The translations under genes were made by a program, and so were the position numbers. From assembly GCA_963771735.1 (NCBI GenBank), contig CAVYUN010000002.1, positions 1,178,001 through 1,242,000 of the forward strand: 64,000 bases of DNA, read 5' to 3'. Below the pieces are notes generated by a model. It made no database searches. It had not been told where the DNA came from and saw only the letters and a program-made list of their open reading frames with translations. The first letter of the stretch is position 1. Each line of letters opens with the position of its first letter. Below, one piece after another: positions 18,559 to 29,003 of this stretch. Origin of the DNA: 66-474 sp963771735. GTDB taxonomy: Bacteria; Pseudomonadota; Gammaproteobacteria; Xanthomonadales; Rhodanobacteraceae.

Positions 18559-18599
18559 TATCTTTCCATCAAGATAGAGAGAATAATCTCGGGATGCAA
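18559..18599 (-). promoter_or_regulatory. metF promoter with an overlapping palindromic operator candidate
   Basis: On the minus strand a -35 TTGCAT (18594-18599) and a -10 TATCTT (18571-18576) are separated by 17 bases. The -10 hexamer is the left arm of the inverted repeat TATCTT-GATGGA-AAGATA (18559-18576), which also covers the GGAAAG ribosome site. A repressor bound here would block both. The palindrome resembles operators of ArsR-type regulators of methionine-cycle genes such as SahR; this last point is inference. Confidence 0.5.
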
Positions 18600-18604
18600 C
18601 GGCT

Positions 18605-18636
18605 GCAACGAAAACCGCCGGCGGGTGCCGGCGGTT
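18605..18636 (-). terminator. Rho-independent terminator candidate after fbaB
   Basis: A perfect 10-base-pair stem AACCGCCGGC/GCCGGCGGTT with a 4-base loop (18613-18636), followed on the minus strand by TTTTCGTTG. It lies between the aldolase gene and the metF promoter, in the direction of both. Confidence 0.6.
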
Positions 18637-18668
18637 CGGTGTTGCTTTTCGACCGATACTTCGTTCGC

Positions 18669-18806
18669 AGCGGCTGTTGTGGAAAGTCAGTCCAGAGAGC
18701 TCTCGTCCATGGATGGCGGCTCTGAAGGCCGCTCACGGCGTTTTCGGACCGGGATCGGTGTCGCTGCCCAACTGAGGTCAACGAGGCAGCGATCACCGAC
18801 GATCGC
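18669..18806 (-). repeat. Dispersed structured repeat, copy B
   Basis: On the minus strand it begins GCGATC-GTCGGT-GATCGC, six bases after the fbaB stop, and ends GGACTGACTTTCCACAACAG CCGCT (read without the gap). The internal palindrome is GAGAGCTCTC where copy A has GGAGCTCC, so pairing is kept although bases differ. Small ORFs here are repeat-derived. Confidence 0.75.
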
Positions 18807-18811
18807 TTGAA

Positions 18812-19822
18812 TCATGCCGCCTGCTTCCACTGCCCCAGCGCGGCAAGGCCGTTCTCGCGTGCGCGTTCGACCACGATCTTCTGCGCGGCGGCGAAGTTGC
18901 CGGTCAGGTCCTTGGCCCACAGGTGCAGCGCGGCCTGCTGCATGGCGCGGCCGTAGGAAAACGACAGCGGCCACGGATGCGGGCCAAGCTGGTTCATCGC
19001 ATTGAGGTGCGCGGTGGCGTCTTCGTCGCTCTGGCCGCCCGACAGGAACACGATCCCCGGCAGTACGGCCGGCACCGCGGACTTCAGGCACAGGATCGTC
19101 GATTCCGCAACCTCCTCGACGTCGGCCTGTTCCGGGCAGTCCTTGCCGGACAGCACCATGCTGGCTTTCAGGATCGTGCCTTCCAGCATCACGTTCTGTT
19201 CGTACAGCGCCGAGAACAGCGAGCGCAGCGTGGCCTCGGTGACTTCGTAGCAGGTTTCGATGTCGTGGTCGCCGTCCATCAGCACTTCGGGTTCGACCAT
19301 CGGCACGATGCCGGCTTCCTGGCACAGCGCGGCGTAACGCGCCAGCGCGTGGGTGTTGGCGTCGATGCAGGTGCTGCTGGGCATGTCCTCGCCGATCGTG
19401 ATGACCGCCCGCCACTTCGCGAATTCGGCGCCCAGCTTCACGTATTCGGCCAGCCGGCCGCGCAGGCCGTCGAGGCCTTCGGTGACCAGTTCGCCCGGGA
19501 AGCCGGCCAGCGGCTTGGCGCCGAGGTCCACCTTGATGCCGGGGATGATCCCGGCGTCCTTCATCACCTTGGTGAACGGTACGCCCGCCTTGGTGGACTG
19601 GCGGATGGTCTCGTCGTACAGGATCGCGCCCGAAATGTGTTCGGACAGGCCCGGCGCGGTCAGCAGCATTTCGCGATAGGCGCGGCGGTGCTCTTCGCTG
19701 TCGGGCACACCGACCGCGTCGAAGCGCTTCTTGATGGTGCCCGAGGATTCGTCGATCGCGATGATGCCCTTGCCGGGCGCGACCATCGCCTGCGCGACGG
19801 TTTCCATTTGTTCGATGCTCAT
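18812..19822 (-). CDS. fbaB: Class I fructose-bisphosphate aldolase
   Basis: 336 residues, Schiff-base (metal-free) aldolase cleaving fructose-1,6-bisphosphate. Motifs: KGIIAIDESSGTIKKRF near the N-terminus, VPMVEPEVLMDGDHDIETC, then LEGTILKASMV, which holds the catalytic lysine, and FLSGGQSDEDATAHLNAMN. The C-terminus (GLAALGQWKQ) fits the eukaryote-like class I family, which many Xanthomonadales use. The ATG at 19822 gives the standard N-terminus. It lies in the same direction as pyk. Confidence 0.94.
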   Translation of the reverse strand: MSIEQMETVAQAMVAPGKGIIAIDESSGTIKKRFDAVGVPDSEEHRRAYREMLLTAPGLSEHISGAILYDETIRQSTKAGVPFTKVMKDAGIIPGIKVDLGAKPLAGFPGELVTEGLDGLRGRLAEYVKLGAEFAKWRAVITIGEDMPSSTCIDANTHALARYAALCQEAGIVPMVEPEVLMDGDHDIETCYEVTEATLRSLFSALYEQNVMLEGTILKASMVLSGKDCPEQADVEEVAESTILCLKSAVPAVLPGIVFLSGGQSDEDATAHLNAMNQLGPHPWPLSFSYGRAMQQAALHLWAKDLTGNFAAAQKIVVERARENGLAALGQWKQAA

Positions 19823-20030
19823 GACGGTCTTCCGAAGGTGTCGGGAAACCGCCGATTATAGGCGAACGCGGTGTCGGCATGATTTCACCCCCCGATCCCA
19901 TCGACATTTCGCGTGAAGAAGCAGCTGCCTCGTCGCCGGCAGGATCGGCCATCGCAAGACTCGTGATTCGATGCCGGATTCCCACGCGAGCCCTGGCGGG
20001 CGCCGGCCGCGTCAGCCGGCCATCACCGCA

Positions 20031-20507
20031 TCACCGGTAGCCGTTCGGGAAATCCTTGAGGATGCAGGCGTCGGTGATCCGCTTGCGCGCGGCCGGATCG
20101 GCCGGCAGGTTGAACGGAATGATGATGTACGTGAATACCGGAGATTGGGAAGCATTGTCCGGACCGGCCACGTAGTGCATGTCCTTGACTGCGCTGGCCG
20201 CGACGGTGGTCAGGTCGCCGGCCGGGATGGTCTTGCGGACCACGATGTCGCGGGTCACGCCGTCCGAACCGATCATGTAGGTGACCGCCGAGCAGGTGGG
20301 CTTTTCCAGGTTCACGCCGCTGTTGGGCACATCCACGTCCAGCGAAGTATTGGTCATCACCCAGTAATTGGTCAGATGATCCGGCTGGACAGCCTGGATG
20401 TTGGGGTTGACGGCTGCAAGCGTGGCGACGCTGTGACCGATGAGGGTGGCAATTAGCAGCGTTGCTTTTGCCCCCCCTCCATGAAATTTTGGCTTCTGAT
20501 CAGACAT
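20031..20507 (-). CDS. Exported protein with a TonB C-terminal-like domain
   Basis: 158 residues from MSDQKPKF. A hydrophobic segment (ATLLIATLIGHSVATLAA) acts as signal or anchor. The rest resembles the TonB/TolA C-terminal fold: CSAVTYMIGSDGVTRDIVV, a helix around TTVAASAVKDMHY, then VFTYIIIPFNLP. There is no Pro-rich spacer, so it is not a classical TonB; small proteins of this kind are common in Xanthomonadales and of unknown role. The frame extends further upstream but that part overlaps the next gene and is basic and Cys-rich. The start overlaps the neighbouring membrane protein gene by eight bases, implying one transcript. Confidence 0.6.
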   Translation of the reverse strand: MSDQKPKFHGGGAKATLLIATLIGHSVATLAAVNPNIQAVQPDHLTNYWVMTNTSLDVDVPNSGVNLEKPTCSAVTYMIGSDGVTRDIVVRKTIPAGDLTTVAASAVKDMHYVAGPDNASQSPVFTYIIIPFNLPADPAARKRITDACILKDFPNGYR

Positions 20508-21036
20508 TTGATTCAACATCCGCGGATGCGATATGAACCCGGCCGCGTAGAGATTCCAGCAAACCGACCAAACCGCGTGCGCCAAGCAGCAATCCGAGTC
20601 CGGCGACAACACGCATGCTGGAAGCCGCGAACACCGGGAGCCTGTCCGGAATCGATTCGATACCGAATTGAAGGGCCTGGGCAGCCTCAAAGCTCAGGTA
20701 CACGAGTCCCTGCAACAGGAACCACGCTCCGACCACTGAAAGTGAAACGTATTGCAGGGTCGCGGCCGATGTCGAGGATTCGAAGAATTCGTGTGTTGCT
20801 CGTCCGGCAGCCAGTTTCGCGAGCGCTCCCGGGAACAACCAGAACAGGAATGCAATCAAGACTTGGCAAACCACCTCCCCCAGCAACCAGCCAATTGCCG
20901 CCGATGGATGTGGCGCACTCATGGCGCTGATCCACGAGAATGGCAGATGCACGAGAGAGCCAACAATCCAGATGACTGCGCCGAGCCTGATCGTGATGCA
21001 CAGAATCGAATAGAGCGACGTCTTCATGCGTTTCAC
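20500..21036 (-). CDS. Hypothetical four-helix membrane protein
   Basis: 178 residues with about four membrane segments: SILCITIRLGAVIWIVGSLV, AIGWLLGEVVCQVLIAFLFW, YVSLSVVGAWFLLQGLVYL and SSMRVVAGLGLLLGARGLVG. I do not recognise the family. It overlaps the TonB-like gene that follows by eight bases and begins 18 bases after the pyk stop. Start may be 21036 or the Met three codons in (21027). Confidence 0.65.
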   Translation of the reverse strand: MKRMKTSLYSILCITIRLGAVIWIVGSLVHLPFSWISAMSAPHPSAAIGWLLGEVVCQVLIAFLFWLFPGALAKLAAGRATHEFFESSTSAATLQYVSLSVVGAWFLLQGLVYLSFEAAQALQFGIESIPDRLPVFAASSMRVVAGLGLLLGARGLVGLLESLRGRVHIASADVESNV

Positions 21037-21054
21037 CTTGTTCGACGCGATCCG

Positions 21055-22518
21055 CTAAAGATCCTTCAGGCTCTCGGCGATGCCGTCCGCGCCCACGCTG
21101 AGCAGTTTCAGGGTGTTGGTGCCGCCGCCGTGGCCGGTCCGGTCGCCGTGGGTCAGCAGCACGCGGTCGCCCTCGGCGAGGTCGCCGTGTTCGAACAGCT
21201 GGCGCACGGCTTCACGAACGACCTGGGCGGGCAACCCGTCCTGGCCTTCGAAGGCCAGCGGCGTCACGTCGCGCAGCAGCAGCATGCGCCGGCGCGCCTC
21301 GCCGCTTGGAGTCAGCGCGTAGATCGGCACGGACGAGCGGTAACGCGACAGCCATTGCGCGGTGGTGCCCGATTCGGTCAGCGCCACGATCGCGCGCACC
21401 GGCAGTTGCGTGGCCAGGAACATCGCCGCCATCGCGATGGCCTGGTCGGTGCGGTCGAGCCGGTGGGTGAGCACCGAAATGTCCTCGGTCGGTTCGAACT
21501 GGCGCTCGGCGCCGAGGCAAATGCGCGTCATCGCGGCCACCGCCACGTCCGGATGCTTGCCGGCCGCCGATTCCTGCGACAGCATCACCGCGTCGGTGCC
21601 GTCGATCACGGCGTTGGCGACGTCGAGTACCTCGGCGCGGGTGGGAATGGGCGATTCCACCATCGACTGCAGCATCTGCGTGGCGGTGATCACCACGCGA
21701 TTGCGCGCCAGCGATTCGCGGATGATTTTCTTCTGCAGGCCGGGCAGCTCGGCGTCGCCGATCTCGACGCCGAGGTCGCCACGCGCGACCATCACTGCAT
21801 CGGAGGCGTCGATGATTTCCTCCAGCTTGTCGATGGCTTCGGCGCGTTCGATCTTGGCCACCAGCCACGCGTCGCCGCCGGCCTCGCGCAGCAGCTTGCG
21901 TGCTTCCTCGATGTCGGCGCCGGAGCGCACGAACGAGACCGCGAGAAAATCGGCCTTCAGTTGCGCCGCCAGCTTGATGTCGGCGCGGTCCTTGTCCGAC
22001 AGCGCCCCGAGCGAAAGGCCACCGCCCTTGCGGTTGAGGCCCTTGCGGTCGGACAGCTTGCCGCCGATCGTGACGGTGCAGTGGATCTGCGTGCCCTCGA
22101 TCGCCTTGACTTCGAGTTCGACCAGACCGTCGTCGAGCAGCAGATGATCACCGGTGCCGAGGTCCTTCGGCAGCCCCAGGTAACTTACCCCGACGCGCGT
22201 CGCATCGCCCGGCGCGGCATCGGCACTGCAATCCAGCTTGAAGTCGGCACCGGGGTCGAGCTTGACCGGGCCGTTCGCGAAACGCTTGATGCGGATCTTG
22301 GGTCCCTGCAAGTCGGCCAGCACGCCGACCTCGCGACCGAGTTTCGCGGCGGCCGCGTGGGCGTCGCGTGCGCGCCGAAGATGATCTTCCGCGTTGCCGT
22401 GCGAGAGATTCAGGCGCACGACGTCCACGCCTTCACGCAGGGCGCTTTCGAGCATGCCGGGTTCGTCGGTGGCGGGACCGAGGGTGGCGACGATGCGGGT
22501 ACGGCGGGTTTTGTTCAT
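21055..22518 (-). CDS. pyk: Pyruvate kinase
   Basis: 487 residues. It makes pyruvate and ATP from phosphoenolpyruvate and ADP. In order: RTRIVATLGPATDEPGML, VDVVRLNLSHGN, LADLQGPKIRI, the B domain with LLLDDGLVELEV, LSFVRSG-like AVSFVRSGADIEEA, AKIERAEAIDKL, DAVMVARGDLGVEIG and ITATQMLQSMVESPIPTRAE, which is the active-site helix. The C-terminal allosteric domain is present. The short 487-residue form is normal for this order. Upstream is ppa on the same strand (24 bases away). Confidence 0.95.
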   Translation of the reverse strand: MNKTRRTRIVATLGPATDEPGMLESALREGVDVVRLNLSHGNAEDHLRRARDAHAAAAKLGREVGVLADLQGPKIRIKRFANGPVKLDPGADFKLDCSADAAPGDATRVGVSYLGLPKDLGTGDHLLLDDGLVELEVKAIEGTQIHCTVTIGGKLSDRKGLNRKGGGLSLGALSDKDRADIKLAAQLKADFLAVSFVRSGADIEEARKLLREAGGDAWLVAKIERAEAIDKLEEIIDASDAVMVARGDLGVEIGDAELPGLQKKIIRESLARNRVVITATQMLQSMVESPIPTRAEVLDVANAVIDGTDAVMLSQESAAGKHPDVAVAAMTRICLGAERQFEPTEDISVLTHRLDRTDQAIAMAAMFLATQLPVRAIVALTESGTTAQWLSRYRSSVPIYALTPSGEARRRMLLLRDVTPLAFEGQDGLPAQVVREAVRQLFEHGDLAEGDRVLLTHGDRTGHGGGTNTLKLLSVGADGIAESLKDL

Positions 22519-22541
22519 CGCCCTACGCTACCACGAAGTCG

Positions 22542-23090
22542 CTAAAACTTAGGTCTTTCCGGCGCGCTTCGATAGCGTTCCACCGATGTGCGGATTTCCT
22601 CGCGTGCGGCGGCGGCGTCGTCCCAGCCGGCGATCTTCACCCATTTGCCTTGTTCGAGATCCTTGTAATGCTGGAAGAAATGCGCGATGCGGTCGCGCCA
22701 GTGTTGCGGCGCGTCGTCGATGTCGCGGATGTGCGCGTAACCCTTGAAGACCTTCTCGGCGGGCGCGACGATCAGCTTGGTATCGCCGCCGGCCTCGTCT
22801 TCCATTTTCAGCATGCCGATCGGACGGCAACGGATCACCGCGCCGGGGGTCAGCGGCAGCGGCAGCAGCACCACAGCGTCGGCGGGATCGCCGTCTTCGG
22901 ACAGGGTGCCCGGGATGTAGCCGTAGTTGCACGGATAGCGCATCGGCGTGGACAGCACGCGGTCGACGAAGATCGCGCCGGAGGCCTTGTCGACTTCGTA
23001 CTTGACGGGTTCGGCATCCTTGGGGATTTCGATGATGACGTTGATGTCGTCGGGCACGTTGCGGCCGGCGGTAACGAGGTCCAGGCCCAT
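22542..23090 (-). CDS. ppa: Inorganic pyrophosphatase (family I)
   Basis: 182 residues, soluble Mg-dependent PPi hydrolase. Motifs: DINVIIEIPKDAEPVKYEVD, FVDRVLSTPMRYPCNYGYIP, and the metal-binding signature DGDPADAVV. The C-terminal helix contains FFQHYKDLEQGKWVK. The upstream open frame in another phase is a shadow. With hppA and pfp nearby, three PPi-handling enzymes lie within 12 kb. Confidence 0.95.
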   Translation of the reverse strand: MGLDLVTAGRNVPDDINVIIEIPKDAEPVKYEVDKASGAIFVDRVLSTPMRYPCNYGYIPGTLSEDGDPADAVVLLPLPLTPGAVIRCRPIGMLKMEDEAGGDTKLIVAPAEKVFKGYAHIRDIDDAPQHWRDRIAHFFQHYKDLEQGKWVKIAGWDDAAAAREEIRTSVERYRSAPERPKF

Positions 23091-23181
23091 GGGGATGTCC
23101 TTCGAAAACCACGTATTTTACGCGATCATCGCCCGCTTCATGGCGCGTTGCACGGGGATTCACGCGCCCGATTGCCGGGCA

Positions 23182-25056
23182 CTACCAGCCGCCGCCGCCA
23201 CCACCTCCGCCGCCGCCACCCGAGCCGCCACCCGATCCCGAGCTGGACCCTGGCGCGACGGACGCGGATGCGATCGCGCCATTGAGGCTCGATGACATGC
23301 TGTGGGTGAAGGTTGCGAAACTGGTGCTGTTGAAGTTGCCGCTGCCGACGCCGGAGTACCAGGCCGGTCGCGCTTGCTCCATTTGTGCGGGCGTCAGCGC
23401 ATCGGAGAACCGCGCGGCCCAGGCGTTGCCCACGCCCAGGGCCAGCGCGTAGGGCAGGTAGGCGGCGAACAGGTCGGGGCGGGTCTCGGGCTTGTAGCGT
23501 GCATCGAGTTCCTGCTTTTCCGCGACGCCGAGGTACCAGCGGAATCCGCGGATGCGGTCGAGCAACCGCGCGCCGATCTGGGTCGGTGCCTTCAGCCAGG
23601 CGTAGAACATCACGTTGGTGGCGGCCAGTGCGACCAGCAGCGGAATCACCGCGTAGCCGACGGCCTTTGCCAGTCCCGTGACGATGATGAGCCCGACCAC
23701 GGCGGAGGCCAGGAACAGCATCCAGGCGCCGACCGCCTTCGGGCCGCCGCGCCGGGCCGAATCGAACAGCCATGCGATCGCGGCGGTCCAGGCCGTGACC
23801 CACACCAGCAGGGAGCCGCTGCCCGCGCCGCCGCCGAGGCTGGCGAGCCAGGCACCCAGCGCGGTGATGGCCAGTCCGGGCAACAACCAGACGCTGTTGG
23901 TGAGGAAATATTTGCGCTGGAATGCCTGCTTCAGCGCCAGCTTGTGGGCATTGCGCGCGTCGTCCACCCGTGCGTGCTCGGCTTGCGTGAATACCAGTTC
24001 GCCGCCGTCCGTGAACAGCGCATCGCGCAGTGCTTGTTCGTCGGGAGCGAGCGTGGTGCCGGTGGGCAGGTCGCGTGGCGAGGCGACGAACCGCTTGCGG
24101 GCCTCCTCGCGAAGGTGCAGTCCGCCCTTGGCGGCGATGCCGAGAATGCCGGCGGTGAAACAGGTGTTGTCGTAGCCCATGCGCTCCACGTAGCGCAATG
24201 CTGCGGCCGAATCGCCGTCCGGCGGTTCGTAATCGGCGACCAGCGGTCCCCGTGCGGGATCGCGTCCGACGCGTCGCCAGACCAGCACATAGTAGATCCA
24301 CAGTGCGACCAGCGCCAGCGCGGCCAGCAGGATGTTGCGGTTGTCCGAGAGCCACCAGTGCCAGCGCTGTGTGCTCGTCGGTTCGGCGATGACGCCCTTG
24401 GGGAATTCCAGCACGATACTGAGGTTTTCGTGCGAACCCAGCGGACGCGTGGCGGTAAAATCTGCGCCGTCGTCGTGCACGTTTACCGTCAAGGCCTGTT
24501 CGCGCGAGCCCTGCGCGCCGGTGTAGCCGTAGGCTTTGAGCGCCGAAGCGGGCACCGCGCGCGGCAAGTGCACCGTGGCGCCGATGTGCTCGATCGGGAA
24601 GGCCCATCCGGTACCGTTGACGTTCCAGAACAGCTCGTCGTGGTCGGCGAAGAATCCGATCTGGCGATTGGTCCGGTAGCGGATCGTCCAGGTGTGTTCG
24701 CCGGGTGCGACCAGGCTGTCCTTGTCGCCGAGGTACACGCGCACCCCGTTGTCGCGACGCTCGCTGTGCCAGGGTTCGGGCGCGCCATCCAGCGTCGCGC
24801 CCAGCACGGCGAAGCCGACCTGGTAACGGTGGTGCTGGAGATCGCTGTAGTCGGTCGGGAAGTCGCGGTAGATGCCATGACGAATCTGTGCGCCTTCGGC
24901 TTGCGCACGGATGGTTTCGGTGACCTGCATGTCGCCGTCGGCGGCCAGCGTGATGTCGGCGTGGTAGTCGAGTATGCGTTCGTCGGCGTGCGCATCCAGC
25001 GCGCCGAACGACAGGGCGAGCAGGCACAGCAGGCGCAGCGCGACGTGGTGGCGCAT
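23182..25056 (-). CDS. DUF2207 membrane protein with poly-Gly tail
   Basis: 624 residues from ATG 25056, which follows a strong GAGGGGGG ribosome site. Signal peptide (LRLLCLLALSFGALDAHA), then the extracytoplasmic DUF2207 domain: ERILDYHADITLAADGDMQV, IRHGIYRDFPTDY and TWTIRYRTNRQIGFF. A membrane helix (ILLAALALVALWIYYVLVW) is followed by a cytoplasmic part with two further pairs of helices near the middle (residues of about 400-490). The C-terminus is SSGSGGGSGGGGGGGGGGGW, a hallmark of the family. It is nearly always found with lemA, as here (13 bases upstream), and the function is unknown; a role in envelope stress or in membrane-protein handling has been suggested for such pairs. Confidence 0.88.
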   Translation of the reverse strand: MRHHVALRLLCLLALSFGALDAHADERILDYHADITLAADGDMQVTETIRAQAEGAQIRHGIYRDFPTDYSDLQHHRYQVGFAVLGATLDGAPEPWHSERRDNGVRVYLGDKDSLVAPGEHTWTIRYRTNRQIGFFADHDELFWNVNGTGWAFPIEHIGATVHLPRAVPASALKAYGYTGAQGSREQALTVNVHDDGADFTATRPLGSHENLSIVLEFPKGVIAEPTSTQRWHWWLSDNRNILLAALALVALWIYYVLVWRRVGRDPARGPLVADYEPPDGDSAAALRYVERMGYDNTCFTAGILGIAAKGGLHLREEARKRFVASPRDLPTGTTLAPDEQALRDALFTDGGELVFTQAEHARVDDARNAHKLALKQAFQRKYFLTNSVWLLPGLAITALGAWLASLGGGAGSGSLLVWVTAWTAAIAWLFDSARRGGPKAVGAWMLFLASAVVGLIIVTGLAKAVGYAVIPLLVALAATNVMFYAWLKAPTQIGARLLDRIRGFRWYLGVAEKQELDARYKPETRPDLFAAYLPYALALGVGNAWAARFSDALTPAQMEQARPAWYSGVGSGNFNSTSFATFTHSMSSSLNGAIASASVAPGSSSGSGGGSGGGGGGGGGGGW

Positions 25057-25069
25057 CGGATATCCCCCC

Positions 25070-25612
25070 TCAGGAAAGATCCACTTGCACGTTGGCGCGG
25101 GCATCGGCTTCGGCGGCGAAGAACTCGGCCGGCTGGAAGCCCAGCGGCCGCGCGATCAGCAGCGCGGGAAACCGTTCCAGTTCGGTGTTGTATTGCCGCA
25201 CCGAACCGTTGTAGAAGCGCCGCGCGTGCTGGATCTGGTCTTCGGTCTCGACCAGTTGCCGCGAGAGTTGCATGAAATTCTCGTTCGCCTTGAGCTCGGG
25301 ATAGGCCTCGGCCAGCGCGATCAGGTGCGACAGCCCCTGACCGAGCGCGGTTTCCGGCGCGCCGCGTGCACCAGGTGAATCGGCGGCCAGCGCCGCGCTG
25401 CGTTCGCTGGTCACGCGCTCGAGCACGCCGCTTTCGTGCGCGGCGTAACCCTTGACGACCTCGACCAGCGGCGGTACCAGGTCGTGGCGGCGTTGAAGCT
25501 GCACGTCCACGTCGCTCCATGCAACGCGCACCTGGTTGCGCAGCCGCACCAGCCGGTTGAACAGCCAGGCAACGGTGATCGCGAGTGCCAGTGCAAGTGC
25601 GGCGATCAGCAT
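25070..25612 (-). CDS. lemA: LemA family protein
   Basis: 180 residues. An N-terminal membrane helix (LIAALALALAITVAWLF) and then the LemA coiled-coil bundle: NRLVRLRNQVRVAWSDVDVQ, LQRRHDLVPPLVEVVKGYA, ETEDQIQHARRFYNGSVRQY and NTELERFPALLIARPLGFQP. The conserved RRxDLxPxLVExVKGYAxHE core is plain. It anchors in the inner membrane with the helical domain outside. Co-transcribed with the DUF2207 gene. ATG 25612 is chosen because it directly precedes the anchor. Confidence 0.92.
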   Translation of the reverse strand: MLIAALALALAITVAWLFNRLVRLRNQVRVAWSDVDVQLQRRHDLVPPLVEVVKGYAAHESGVLERVTSERSAALAADSPGARGAPETALGQGLSHLIALAEAYPELKANENFMQLSRQLVETEDQIQHARRFYNGSVRQYNTELERFPALLIARPLGFQPAEFFAAEADARANVQVDLS

Positions 25613-25760
25613 GGTGCGCGTCCCGGGTTGCGGTCGGCCGCGGCCACCCGTGAAAAGCATTGCCGGTCAGACATGCTCCCCTCCCCGAGGGAATATCCGG
25701 TGACATCATGACCGCGCAGCGGGGCGGCTTCAACTGTCATGCGGCGTTGGATGCGTGGAA

Positions 25761-25786
25761 CAAAAAGCCCCGCCGAAGCGGGGCCT
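25761..25786 (-). terminator. Rho-independent terminator of hppA
   Basis: Minus-strand stem GCCCCGC-TTCG-GCGGGGC followed by TTTTTG, 27 bases after the hppA stop. A 7-base-pair G/C stem with a stable TTCG loop. Confidence 0.85.
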
Positions 25787-25812
25787 TGCGTGCAACGTGT
25801 CCCATCCGCGGA

Positions 25813-27897
<2,085 letters not shown>

Positions 27898-28270
27898 TTG
27901 GAAAACCCCTTGTCGGATTCAGTGAATGGGAGTACGTATTATTGAAATTGCTTTGCTTGAACCGTCCGTGGCATGCACATCCGGTTGGCAACCGCTCCCT
28001 TTCGTTCAGCGGCGCCCCCGACAGCGCGAACGTTCACGGACCCACCACAACCGGCAGTCCTACCAGTATAACCGTTGGCCGAGCGTGTCTGCGCCTTGCC
28101 GCACCAGGCGTTGCGCAAACGACCCGGCGATCTGCGTCAGGCCGGCGCCATAACGTCGGCCTGCACCGTTTCGGGGCCGCATCCGGCGGGAGTATGCTGC
28201 GTGCGCGGGTCCGTTTCGGGGAAAGCCCGGATTCATGGGCAGTGGACGTCATCGCTGAGGAGACCAGGAC
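27898..28270. other. Intergenic region between divergent hppA and the 28.3 kb gene
   Basis: No supported gene. It must hold the hppA promoter (minus strand) and that of the next gene (plus strand); an A/T-rich stretch at 27930-27955 is the likeliest hppA promoter site but I could not assign hexamers with confidence. ORFs that cross it are Arg/Cys-rich and look like shadows. Confidence 0.4.
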
Positions 28271-28941
28271 ATGTCGCGCATGCTCGTTCTCAGGTTTGGC
28301 ATGGCGGGTGGCGTCGTGCCTGGGCGTGGTGCTGGGTCTGGCGGCTTTCGCGGGCAAGCCACGGCGCAGTTCGCGCCTGCCCCGGACAGGGTGGTCCCGG
28401 GCAGGTCGCCGCGTTCCTGGGTACCTGGTGCGCGCAGGGCGATCCGGCCAGGCAGGCGTCGATCGCCAGCAATGGGCCGGGCATGAGCGGTGCCTTCCTG
28501 ATGCTCACCAACGAAAACGGCGACACCTCGCCGGGCAACCTGCAGGGACCGAACCAGATCGTGGCGCCGCAATGGCAATTCGTGGTCGGCACATTGAGTC
28601 CAGACGGCAGCCAGATCAACTGGTCGAACGGCACCATGTGGGCGCGCTGTCCGAGTGGCGGGGATGGCTGGCCCGGTTATTTCCCGAGGCTTGCCGGCAC
28701 CTGGTTCGCCAATGGTGACCGCTCGCGTCCCTGCTCGATCAGGCAGCGTCGCGGGGACCTCGATCTGCGGAACGAAGTGGGGCAGTCGGCCAGTGGCGCG
28801 TTCGTGCGACGTCACCTGATCACCACCAACTGGAATGGCAGCGTGATCCAGGGCCGGATCAGCCGCGACGGCAACCGGATCGACTGGAACAACGGAACAT
28901 ACTGGGTGCGCGACGTGGTCTATCGGGGTAACGGTGGCTAA
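28271..28941 (+). pseudogene. Secreted protein of two similar beta-type repeats, signal region frame-broken
   Basis: Begins with ATG 28271 (MSRMLVLR), after GAGGAGACC. The signal sequence then continues in another frame (AWRVASCLGVVLGLAAFAG), returns briefly to the first (GQATAQFA), and the mature part runs in a third (CPGQGGPGQVAAFLGTWC onwards). About three single-base slips would join them. The mature part holds two related units: FLGTWCAQGDPARQASI...DGSQINWSNGTMWARC and LAGTWFANGDRSRPCSI...DGNRIDWNNGTYWVRD, each of about 75 residues ending in a D-G-x-x-I-x-W-x-N-G-T motif. No function can be named. Confidence 0.6.
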
Positions 28942-28956
28942 CGATGTGCAATTCGA

Positions 28957-28980
28957 CGCCCTCTCTCGCGAGAGAGGGCG
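28957..28980. terminator. 24-base perfect palindrome between convergent genes
   Basis: CGCCCTCTCTCG joined to its exact complement CGAGAGAGGGCG, 16 bases after one stop and 24 bases before the other. Position between convergent genes suggests a bidirectional terminator, though no T-run follows on either strand; it may instead be a repeat unit. Confidence 0.5.
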
Positions 28981-29003
28981 TCCGCCAGTTCGCTCGGCTT
29001 TGC

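Noticed and set aside
18554..18600. SAM or SAH riboswitch before metF
   Set aside because: The predicted transcript leader is only about 10-20 bases, too short for any known riboswitch; the palindrome overlaps the promoter instead.
18687..19985. 432-codon minus-strand ORF
   Set aside because: Out-of-phase shadow of the aldolase gene that reads into repeat copy B.
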